Assembly: GCA_001799365.1 (NCBI GenBank)
Contig: MGTI01000014.1
Span: forward strand, 1 to 43,815
Direction of reading: 5' to 3'
Source: Desulfobacterales bacterium GWB2_56_26
GTDB taxonomy: Bacteria; Desulfobacterota; Desulfobulbia; Desulfobulbales; Desulfocapsaceae
Length of the DNA: 43,815 nt
This document shows, in pieces, positions 1 through 9,000 of the stretch (within the stretch, counting starts at the first letter, position 1; each line of letters opens with the position of its first letter). The notes beneath the pieces are model-generated. The model had not been told where the DNA came from. It saw only the letters and a list, made by a program, of their open reading frames with translations, and searched no databases. The position numbers and the translations under genes were made by a program.

Positions 1-161
1 AGCGGGATGGAATTGCGAAAAATTACGCCATTTGGAAAAAGGAGCGGCTCTCGCTCACCCTGTCCATCGCCTGTCTGAAACGGCGCAAGGACGAACCGGT
101 ACTTCAGGCCCTCTTTTCCCTTCTCTCGGACATCTGGACGGATTGACCAAATATCCGGTCA

Positions 162-968
162 TCACCTGCTTTCATCCTTCGCCAGTTCCATCAGCCGCTG
201 TTCCGCCCATTTTCTGTATACCTTTTCTTCCGGAGTCTTCGGCTTCATGGCCAGGACCTTTTCGAACAACTCCCGGGCTTCTTGAGCCTGCCCGAGCCGT
301 TGCCGAAAGAGACCCAGGTCATAGTAATAAACAGAATAGTCGGGGCGCAGTTCGATGGCCTTCTGCATGAGAGCCACGGCATTATCGGTCGTCAGTTCTT
401 CCGGCAAGCCGCCGAAAAACATCGATGCCAGCATTCTTTCCAAAGAGCCGACTGCGCCGACCTTCAGATTCAGCCAGCTGAAGATATAGATGGGGTCGGG
501 ATCGTCCTGGGCTGAGGCTATCAGCACCGGCAGTTCCCGATGCAGTTCCCTTACGATGCGTACCTGGTCGCCGGACGGCATAAAACCAGCCGTCTTTGCC
601 TTGGCCACCACCTGGAGGAGTCTTGCCTGATAGTCCTCAGGCTTCAACAGGAGTGCCCGCTCGGCATAGGCTGCCAGTTTCAGATAGTGCTGTTTCTGCT
701 CTTCCGATCCTTTCTCCCGGTACAGCCAGCCCTGGCGAAAATGCAGAAATCCCGCATTGAGCAAGGCCTGATAGTTATCCGGCTCCTCCGCCAGAATATG
801 CTCAAATAACTGCAGGGCCTCAACTTCCCTGTTATTCTCCCGAAGTTGAACGGCATGGGCCAGCTGATCATCCTGTACGGCATTCGCCGAAATACAAGAG
901 AGTGGAACAAAGCAGCATATCACTACCAGGGGAACAATTCGAGCGAGGAAAAAATCGAGTCGTGACAT
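162..968 (-). CDS. TPR-repeat protein with N-terminal signal/TM segment
   Basis: ORF 162..995; internal Met at 968 (MSRLDFFLARIVPLVVICCFVPLS) gives a signal-like N-terminus; TPR-like repeats (EALQLFEHILAEEPDNYQALLNAGFLHFRQG; ARELFEKVLAMKPKTPEEK). Confidence 0.75.
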   Translation of the reverse strand: MSRLDFFLARIVPLVVICCFVPLSCISANAVQDDQLAHAVQLRENNREVEALQLFEHILAEEPDNYQALLNAGFLHFRQGWLYREKGSEEQKQHYLKLAAYAERALLLKPEDYQARLLQVVAKAKTAGFMPSGDQVRIVRELHRELPVLIASAQDDPDPIYIFSWLNLKVGAVGSLERMLASMFFGGLPEELTTDNAVALMQKAIELRPDYSVYYYDLGLFRQRLGQAQEARELFEKVLAMKPKTPEEKVYRKWAEQRLMELAKDESR

Positions 969-980
969 AGGATCTTTCGG

Positions 981-1029
981 GGTAACTCCCCACAAGGGGA
1001 GATAAGTCCCTTCAAGAAATTCTTTCTAA
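981..1029. repeat. Short intergenic repeat copy A (CCCC-ACAAGGGGAG...CTTCAAGAAATTCTTTCTAA)
   Basis: About 47 bp resembling 5973..6020 by eye. Confidence 0.55.
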
Positions 1030-1218
1030 GGTGTCTTGTCCTTCGGGTTCGTTTTCATACCCAATGATCATATACTGTAATGACAAATTTCACCGATAGA
1101 ACAAAATATTTTCTCCTCCGATCATATTGCTACCCACATGAGGGAACGGCCCTGAGATCCGCACCACAAACAGGAGTGGTGCGGATCGGGGTATGGAAGG
1201 AAAGCGGAAATCTCAGCC

Positions 1219-1452
1219 TTATTGACTCTTTGGCGCTCCAGGCTCCGCAGGTTTCTCTCCCGTTGTCTGACCGGGCTCCTGCGTCACTCCGGGTTGTTGT
1301 GTCCCGCCGGGTTGCTGCGTGGGTTGCTGCGTGGGTTGTTCAACCTTTTTCTCTCCGGTTTTCTCGGGCGGTTTGTCCCCATCGCAGGAGACAGTGGCTA
1401 AAGCGAGAAAGCTTGAAAAAACAACAGCGAGAATCATCCTGTAAGTTGCCAT
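1219..1452 (-). CDS. Small lipoprotein with Pro/Gln-rich low-complexity tail
   Basis: MATYRMILAVVFSSFLALATVSCDGDK is a lipobox-like signal; the tail is a degenerate TQQPGGTQQPGVTQEPGQT repeat. Confidence 0.6.
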   Translation of the reverse strand: MATYRMILAVVFSSFLALATVSCDGDKPPEKTGEKKVEQPTQQPTQQPGGTQQPGVTQEPGQTTGEKPAEPGAPKSQ

Positions 1453-1494
1453 TACTTCCTCCCTTGGTTGATTATGCTTCACCGAAACGTGCTA

Positions 1495-1659
1495 TCAGAT
1501 ATGGGGCCTTCGTCCGAGGACGGCAAACACTACGGCAAGAATGAGACCTACGATAAAGAGAATCCAGGCGATATTTGCGGCAGTACCCGCAATACCAGTG
1601 AGACCCATTACACCCGCGACGATAGCAATGATAAGAAATATGACGGCTAATCCGATCAT
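1495..1659 (-). CDS. DUF1328/YtjA-like small membrane protein (54 aa)
   Basis: Not in the ORF track (under 60 aa). Reverse strand translates as [68 protein letters not shown]-like sequence upstream. Confidence 0.8.
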   Translation of the reverse strand: MIGLAVIFLIIAIVAGVMGLTGIAGTAANIAWILFIVGLILAVVFAVLGRRPHI

Positions 1660-1825
1660 GACTGCTCCTCCTCTTGGTTGTACGGCAAAAACCTATTCGT
1701 GATGCCGATAGTTAGTTAGGTTTTATACAAGAGGTAAGATTGCTTCGCCGCCTTGTCAACTTGCCGGGCAAGACCGCCGATTGGCCCGGCGCAACCAGTG
1801 TCCTGTCAAGGTAAAAAGAAAAATG

Positions 1826-3832
1826 TCAATTGATGACAAATCTGCCGACCAAGGTCTTCAGTTGTTCCGAGAGACGCAGGAGCTCCTGGGAGTTTTGATC
1901 GACTTCCGAACCATTCTCGGATATCCGTCCGGCAGCGTGATCTACTTGAGTGATATCTGCCGAAACGAAACCTGCTTTTTCGGCGCTTTGCATAATATGA
2001 GTGTTGATATAGGCAAGCCCTGCCGATGTCTGGACAACATTACTGGTGATCTCGCTGGTTGCCACCGACTGTTGGTCAATTGCGGTCGAAATGGTAATGA
2101 TTATGTTGCTTACCTCACTTATTACCGCAGAAATCTCCCCGATGCTTTGCACAGCGCCCTGAGTGGCACCCTGAATACTGTCGATCTGTGACCTGATCTC
2201 TACGGTAGCCTGAGCCGTTTGTCCAGCCAATTGCTTGATTTCGTTGGCAACTACCGCAAATCCCCGGCCAGCCTCGCCGGCTCTGGCCGCTTCGATGGTG
2301 GCATTCAACGCAAGGAGGTTGGTCTGGGCGGAAATTTCGTTAATCGCCTCCGTCACCTTGCCGATTTCTTCGGCGGTCTGCCCCAGTTGATTCACCTGCC
2401 GCGAGGCCGTTTCCGTCTGAGTTACGGTCTGGGCGGCAATTATCCGAGCCTTCTCCGAGTTTTTGGCGATTTCCTGAATCGTCTTGTTCATCTCTTCTGC
2501 AGAGCGGACAATCAACTCCACATTTCCCGAGGCCTGCTGCATAGTGCTGGACACAGACTGCAGATTATTGCTCATCTCCTCCGTCACGGCAGCGGCGTTA
2601 TTGGAACGGGTCTTCATATGACCGGCACTCGTCGATAACTGGCCGGCAAGATCTGCCAAGCCGATTGACGAGCCGTTCAATTTCTCGGTGATATGGGCAA
2701 CCTCTTTGACGAGGGTATGAATTTTTTCGACAAAGACATTAAACCATTTGGCTTGTTCGCCCAACTCATCCTTTCGATCTTCCGTGAGTTTGCGGGTCAG
2801 GTCGCCTTCGCCTTCGGCAATGTCCTTCAGCATGTTGACGATGTTTTTTATCGGTCTGGTGGTACGAAAACCGGTGAAAAGCGAGATGCCGCTACCAAGC
2901 AGCAAACCGAGCGCCAGCAACAGGGTAATGCTCTTTGACGCCGTGCTTTTTGCCGTATCCATCAACACGGCCGTCCCCTGTTTGAAATCCCTGATCAAGG
3001 CCAGGATCTCGTCTTTTTGTTTCAGCATGCCGTCGGTCAGCCGTCGATTCTCTTCGCAAATTTTGGCGATCTGCTCGAATTGCGAGCCGCTGTACATGGC
3101 CATCGCTTGCCGGATCTGCGGAGGCACCTGTTTGATATCTTTATCATCGAGGGCCTCGGCCAGGAACGACCATTCCGAAAACGTTTCGGCAGCGAACTTC
3201 ATGCCATCGACAACCCGCTTCATGGCCTGGTTATCTTCATGGAGAAAATAGTTGTTTTCCGCAAGACGGGTGGTCACCATCAAGGTAAACAGTTTTTCCG
3301 TGACCGAGAGCAGTTCCTGCTCATAGGATGTGAGTTCTTTGCCGGCAATGAGTGCGTTGTTTTTCCGATCTTCCAGAGGGGTCTTGACCTTGTCGACAAG
3401 CAATTGGGTGGTGGTATCGTACGCCTGTGTCAGGGTCCCTTTAAGGCTTTTCAACTGCTTGGTGTTGCCGACTACTTTATCGAAAGAACCGTTGTACAGG
3501 AGGATATTGTCGGACAACAACTGCAAATGACTCAACAGCGCTCGGTCCTGAACCTCGGCCTGAAGCTGATCGCCCAGTTCCTTGACCCGGCTCATATTGT
3601 CCTTGAAGGCCTCGGCCTGCGCATCGTCCTGGCGAAGCAGATAGGTGCCCTGAAAGTCCTGGGCCGTGTAGATCGATTCCGCCAGTTTGCCCGCTTGATT
3701 GAAAAGCTGCACTTTCGCGGCGATGCCGTTCAGATTAAAAATACAGAAAAGCACACTGACCCCAAAGAGGACGAGGATGGCCACGGACCCCATCGACGTC
3801 TTCACCCAAAGCGGTAGACTTTTGACGTTCAT
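1826..3832 (-). CDS. Methyl-accepting chemotaxis protein (helical periplasmic sensor, HAMP, MCP signalling domain)
   Basis: Hairpin tip [41 protein letters not shown]; two TM segments; long alpha-helical periplasmic region. Confidence 0.95.
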   Translation of the reverse strand: MNVKSLPLWVKTSMGSVAILVLFGVSVLFCIFNLNGIAAKVQLFNQAGKLAESIYTAQDFQGTYLLRQDDAQAEAFKDNMSRVKELGDQLQAEVQDRALLSHLQLLSDNILLYNGSFDKVVGNTKQLKSLKGTLTQAYDTTTQLLVDKVKTPLEDRKNNALIAGKELTSYEQELLSVTEKLFTLMVTTRLAENNYFLHEDNQAMKRVVDGMKFAAETFSEWSFLAEALDDKDIKQVPPQIRQAMAMYSGSQFEQIAKICEENRRLTDGMLKQKDEILALIRDFKQGTAVLMDTAKSTASKSITLLLALGLLLGSGISLFTGFRTTRPIKNIVNMLKDIAEGEGDLTRKLTEDRKDELGEQAKWFNVFVEKIHTLVKEVAHITEKLNGSSIGLADLAGQLSTSAGHMKTRSNNAAAVTEEMSNNLQSVSSTMQQASGNVELIVRSAEEMNKTIQEIAKNSEKARIIAAQTVTQTETASRQVNQLGQTAEEIGKVTEAINEISAQTNLLALNATIEAARAGEAGRGFAVVANEIKQLAGQTAQATVEIRSQIDSIQGATQGAVQSIGEISAVISEVSNIIITISTAIDQQSVATSEITSNVVQTSAGLAYINTHIMQSAEKAGFVSADITQVDHAAGRISENGSEVDQNSQELLRLSEQLKTLVGRFVIN

Positions 3833-3865
3833 TGTCACACTTCCTCTCGTTTCGCCAAACAATAT

Positions 3866-3902
3866 CCCTCCGGCCTCAAGGTACAACCCTTTGGCCGGAG
3901 GG
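3866..3902. repeat. 10-bp perfect inverted repeat between Cache and MCP genes
   Basis: CCCTCCGGCC-N17-GGCCGGAGGG. Confidence 0.75.
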
Positions 3903-3936
3903 AGAAGTCTCCCCCGGTTTCCACTGGAGATCCTAT

Positions 3937-4425
3937 TTATTCCAAGTACATGCCTGCCCCTGCATAAACATTTTCATTGCCCATCAGGCAACCCTTCACA
4001 TAAGAGGTTTTTTGCGAAAACGCCTGCTCGCCCGGCTTCGGCCAGCGATAGTCGACCCACCCGCTGCCGTTGGCATATGTGGTGCTCTCTTTGGTTGCCT
4101 GGCTGGATTTTGCGGTTTCTGAAAAATCGGCGAAGAATCGTTTGCCGTTATCATCTTTCAACCCTATCAAGACTTTTCCTATCAATTCCGGCTTGACATG
4201 CATCAACGTCTTGCCTTTCATGTCGTTCACGAAGACATAATTATCGTTGCAGAAACGGATGGCCTTGACCTTCTCCAGACCGGCCTCGCCTTCTTGCTCC
4301 AGTATCTGCACGGCATTATCGACTGCAGTTTTGACTTCCTCTTTACTGCACGTCGTTGCCCAGGCCGTCGTTTGTCCGCACAGACAGAGAACCGCTCCCA
4401 CCGCCAACACCTTTCTCAGTTTCAT
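3937..4425 (-). CDS. Secreted single-Cache domain protein
   Basis: Signal peptide MKLRKVLAVGAVLCLCGQTTAWA; Cache-like core (NDNYVFVNDMKGKTLMHVKPELIGK...SGWVDYRWPKPGEQAFSQKTSYVK). Confidence 0.85.
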   Translation of the reverse strand: MKLRKVLAVGAVLCLCGQTTAWATTCSKEEVKTAVDNAVQILEQEGEAGLEKVKAIRFCNDNYVFVNDMKGKTLMHVKPELIGKVLIGLKDDNGKRFFADFSETAKSSQATKESTTYANGSGWVDYRWPKPGEQAFSQKTSYVKGCLMGNENVYAGAGMYLE

Positions 4426-4630
4426 CGAAATGCTCCTTTACAGTAAAATTTTAGTCTCAAATCAAAAACATTGACCTTCCAGAACTATCGGAAAAATAAA
4501 ATAGGAAGTCAAGCCATGCTGGTTTTTTTGAAGAGGCGTGAGGATGAAAGGGAGAAGGAAACTCGGTGGAATCGGGGAGGATTAAAATGTTATCCCTGTA
4601 ATTGCCAGGTCTTCAGGCGATGCTGATGGT

Positions 4631-4795
4631 TTAACGCGGATAGGTGAATTCTATACCGGCCTCATGAAACCGGATATTAATCTCCAGGTTGATAGCCTGT
4701 TGAATATCCATAAAATGGTTATAACAGGGACTTGTCACCCAATAAACGATTTCAAATTTCAGGACAGAAATGCCGTACTCTGCAAAATGCGCTCG
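4631..4795 (-). pseudogene. Remnant of an MscS-family mechanosensitive channel C-terminus
   Basis: Reverse strand reads RAHFAEYGISVLKFEIVYWVTSPCYNHFMDIQQAINLEINIRFHEAGIEFTYPR*, with an in-frame TGA just upstream (4796..4798); matches the end of the MscS C-terminal domain. No upstream MscS coding sequence remains. Confidence 0.75.
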
Positions 4796-4868
4796 TCAAA
4801 GCGTACCAGGGCGTTATACGAAAAATTTTCCGGGCGTGCCTGGCGATGTGTATTATGTTGTTGGCGTT

Positions 4869-5804
4869 ATGAAAAACGAACAGAGCATGATATTTCGCCA
4901 GCACCATTCTTTTCCTGATGGCTTGAGAGATATGATCCCCGAATATCCGGCTGCCGCAGCCGTAACCATGGCGATTCGCCCCCTCCTCCACCCCTTGTTT
5001 CAGGCCCTGCCGGACGGGATATCCGAATTCACCTTTGCCAACATCTACCTGTTTCGGGCGGCACACAACTACCTGCTCTCGCGGCTGTCCGACGGGCGAA
5101 TTGTCATCCTCGGCAATGACCATGGCCATCCCTTCTTCATGTCGCCCTTCGGTCTGCCGGAGAAGCCGCTCCTCGACCTGCTGATGACCAACCATGGCAG
5201 GATGAAGTGCGTGGCCGCATCGCAAAAAGAATTTCTTGAAGCCATGGGCTTTGTGGTCACGGAGGACCGCGACAATTTCGATTACTTGTACCTGCGGCGG
5301 GAACTGGCCGAACTGACCGGGCGGAAATTTCAAAAGAAAAGAAACCTTATCAAAGGGTTCCTGAATAATTTCAACTGGGAGGGCCGGCCGCTGCTGCCTG
5401 AGCTGCTGGGCGATGCCATCGGCATCCTGGAGGCCTGGCGCAACGAGCACGACTCTGCCGGCGACTATGCAGCCGCCCGCGAGGCCCTGGAAAAGTCCGA
5501 AGAGCTGCAGCTATGCGGCGGCATCTACTATGTAGACGGACAGCCTGCGGCCTTTACGCTCGGCGAGGAACTGGCCTGCGGCACCAGTTTCGTCATCCAC
5601 TTCGAAAAAGCCCTCAACCGTTACAAGGGCATTTATCAATTTATCAATCAGGCTTTCGCCGGGATTCTCGGCGAAAGCTATACCACCATCAACCGCGAGC
5701 AGGATCTGGGCGAGGAAGGGCTCCGCCATGCCAAACTGAGTTACCGGCCGAGCGGCTTTGTGGAAAAGTTTTCGGCGACATTGCCCCATTCAGCGTATAA
5801 ATAA
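4869..5804 (+). CDS. DUF2156 / phosphatidylglycerol lysyltransferase C-terminal (GNAT-like) domain protein
   Basis: GRKFQKKRNLIKGFLNNFNWEGRPL, ALNRYKGIYQFINQAFA, TTINREQDLGEEGLRHAKLSYRP are typical of DUF2156. ORF opens at 4770; the start is uncertain. Confidence 0.8.
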   Translation: MKNEQSMIFRQHHSFPDGLRDMIPEYPAAAAVTMAIRPLLHPLFQALPDGISEFTFANIYLFRAAHNYLLSRLSDGRIVILGNDHGHPFFMSPFGLPEKPLLDLLMTNHGRMKCVAASQKEFLEAMGFVVTEDRDNFDYLYLRRELAELTGRKFQKKRNLIKGFLNNFNWEGRPLLPELLGDAIGILEAWRNEHDSAGDYAAAREALEKSEELQLCGGIYYVDGQPAAFTLGEELACGTSFVIHFEKALNRYKGIYQFINQAFAGILGESYTTINREQDLGEEGLRHAKLSYRPSGFVEKFSATLPHSAYK

Positions 5805-5972
5805 CAGCTTCGGCCTAACCATTCCCAACGTACTGCATACCTTCCGTCCAATAGACTGAGAAAATCTGTCAATTCCGACAAAGATCCGAACAATATCACT
5901 TTACCAGGTGAATTCAAACCGATTATTGACTAGAATAGAGAATCTTCACGGCTGTGTTTTACTCCATTTTTC

Positions 5973-6020
5973 CAATTTCCCCGACAAGGGGAATGAGTAC
6001 CTTCACGAAATTCTTTCTAA
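5973..6020. repeat. Short intergenic repeat copy B
   Basis: CCCCGACAAGGGGAATGAGTACCTTCACGAAATTCTTTCTAA; compare 981..1029. Confidence 0.55.
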
Positions 6021-6047
6021 AAACAAGAAATGAATTTCTCAGGTACT
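5996..6047. repeat. Long imperfect palindrome upstream of the CoA-activase gene
   Basis: AGTACC-ttcac-GAAATTC(-)TTTCT-aaaaaca-AGAAATGAATTTC-tca-GGTACT. Confidence 0.65.
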
Positions 6048-6079
6048 AGTGACCCGTACGGGGTAAGAGGATCGGAGCC

Positions 6080-9000
6080 ATGCACAAGGATGTCGAGCAT
6101 TCGCTGGGAATATGTCTTGGTGCTTCAACTGTGTCGCTCGTCGAGGTTGAACGGCGGGCGGGAACACCGCCCGTAATCGTCAAACATGCTGCAAAGGCTC
6201 ATCAGGGCAGCGTCCGGGACTGTCTCGATGCCCTGCTGCAGGAAACCGGCAACCTGACCGAAAAAAAGCTCTGTGTCACCGGCCGCAACTTCCGTCACTC
6301 CCTCAATCTCTCCTCCATCTCCGAACCCGAAGCGACCGAACTCGCAGTCGGGCATATCCTGCCCGCGGATCATCCCTACCGGTTGGTAATTTCGGCCGGA
6401 GGTGAAACCTTTCTGGTTTACCACCTCGACGACCTGAACTGTATCGGCAACATCCACACCGGCAACAAATGCGCGGCCGGCACCGGCGATTTCTTTCTGC
6501 AGCAGCTGCGCCGGATGGATATTCCGCTGGCCGAGGCCACTGCAATGGAGCTGCCGGAAAAATCGTTCAGGATATCCGGGCGATGCTCAGTTTTCTGCAA
6601 GAGTGACTGCACCCACGCCCTCAACAAAGGGGTGGCAAAAAACGCGGTGGTCGCCGGGCTGACCAGCATGATGGCAGATAAACTGTTGGAGCTCATAAAA
6701 GATTTCGACATCGGTCACGTTCTGCTGGTCGGCGGCTGCGCCGGCAATACAGGCATGGTCCATTACCTCCGGCAAAAGATCGGCAATCTCTATATTCCCG
6801 CCGAAGCCGCCTATTTCGAGGCGCTCGGCGCGGCGCTCTGGGCGCTGGACCATGCTCCGCGTCCCTACCCCGGACGGGACCGACTCTTCTGCGACAACGC
6901 CTGCAATTTTTCTTTCCACAAGCCGCTCACCGCCTTCCGGCATCTGGTGCATTACAAAAACAGGCCGCACGGCAAGGCTGAAGCAGGCGACCATACGATC
7001 CTCGGCCTGGACGTCGGCTCCACCACCACCAAGGGCGTACTGCTGCGGCGCAACGACAAGGAGGTTCTCGCCTCCGCCTATCTGCGCACGAACGGCGATC
7101 CGGTGGGTGCCGCAAGAAATGTCTATCGGTCCCTCTGGGATCAACTGAGTGTGCCGGTTGTCATCGAGGCGGTCGGCGTGACCGGTTCCGGCCGCCAGAT
7201 TGCCGGCCTCCATGCCATGACCCCCGGCGTCGTCAATGAAATCATTGCCCACGCCACGGCCGCCGCCTTCTACGACCCGGAGGTCGATACCATTCTCGAA
7301 CTCGGCGGACAGGATGCCAAGTACACCTATCTCGCCAACGGCGTCCCCAACGATTATGCCATGAACGAGGCCTGCAGTGCCGGGACCGGCTCCTTCCTGG
7401 AAGAATCGGCCAGGGAAAGCCTGGGGCTTGAGGTGAGCGACATCGGCAACATGGCCTTCCTTGGTGAAAAACCGCCCAATTTCAGCGACCAATGCGCCGC
7501 CTTCATCAGCTCGGACATAAAAAACGGCGTGCAGCAGCGGATCTCGACCGAAAATATCGTCGCCGGCCTGGTTTACTCCGTGGCCCTCAACTTTATCAAC
7601 CGGGTCAAGGGCAATCGGCCGGTGGGTCAAAAAATCTTTATCCAGGGCGGCGTCTGTTACAACCAGGCAGTGCCCGTGGCCATGGCCGCCCTCACCGGCA
7701 AGGAAGTGATCGTCCCGCCCGATCCAGGCCTGATCGGGGCCTTCGGGGTCGCGCTTGAAGTCGAAAAGCGGCTCGAACAGGGGCTCATCCAACCGGCAGT
7801 CTTCGACCTCGAAGTACTGGCCACACGCGAGGTCGGCTACGAAAAACCCTTTATCTGCGGCGGCGGCAAGGAAAAATGCGACCGGAAGTGCGAGATCGCG
7901 CGGATTACCCTGGCCGGCAAAACCTATCCCTTCGGCGGCATCTGCAACCGCTACGACAACATGCTCCGCAACGCCGACATCGACAGCAGCGGCTGCAATC
8001 TGGTCGCCGCCCGCCAGAATTTGATTTTTGCCGGGGAAGAGTCGGAGACAGAGCACGCTCGCCCCACCGTCCGCATGAATCGGTCGTTTTTGATCAACAC
8101 CTATTATCCCTTTTACCGGCGCTATCTTGAGGAACTTGGCATGAACCTCATCCTGCCGAAGAGCGTATCCCCCGCCGGCATCGCCCGGCGGGGCGCCCAG
8201 TTCTGTTATCCGGCCGAACTCGCCCACGGCTATCTCGCGGACATGCTCGAACTTGCGGCCGATTTCACCCTGCTGCCCCACATCATAGGCATTCCCTCCG
8301 GCAACGGCGAGATGTCCTGCACCTGCGTCTTTGTCCAGAGCGAACCTTTTTACCTGAGAAGCGCCTTCCGGGAACTGGAGACTCCCGCCACGCTGTCGCC
8401 GACCCTCGATTTTTCCGCAGGTTTTCATGACCAGCAACGGGTGTTCGGGGAACTGACCGTAAAGCTCGGTCGAACCGCTCCCCAAGGCCGAAAAGCCTTT
8501 GCCTGCGCGCATGAGGAACAGACCAAATGCCGACGGCAGCTGAAGGAAATCGGCCAAAAATTCCTGACCGACCTCGAAAAGAGCCCGGACCGGTTCGCCG
8601 TGGTCCTTTTCGGCAGGCCGTACAACAGCTTCACCGACATCGCCAACAAAGGCATTGCAATGAAGTTTGCCACCCGGGGCGTGCCGATCGTCCCCTTCGA
8701 TCTCTTACCCTTTGAGGATCAAAACCTGGACGAGGAGATCAACATGTATTGGGCCATGGGCGATAGCCTGCTCCGCTGCGCCCGGTTCGTCGCGGGACAC
8801 CCGCAGCTCTTTGCCGCCTATATCACCAATTTTTCCTGCGGACCGGATTCCTTCATCATCACCTATTTCCGCGACACCATGGGCGCAAAACCGAGCCTCA
8901 CCCTGGAACTCGACAGCCACACTGCCGATGCCGGACTGGAAACGCGGATCGAGGCCTTCCTCGATATTGTCGGCACCTGCCGCAAACTGGGAAAATCGTT

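Noticed and set aside
4752-5450. 232-aa minus ORF opposite the DUF2156 gene
   Set aside because: Antisense shadow ORF; it is in a different frame from the MscS remnant and does not extend it.
6587-8557. Long antisense ORF (656 aa, minus), with another at 8705..10324 (539 aa)
   Set aside because: Both lie opposite the strongly supported CoA-activase gene. They look like mirror ORFs from GC-rich codon bias, with no recognisable domain.
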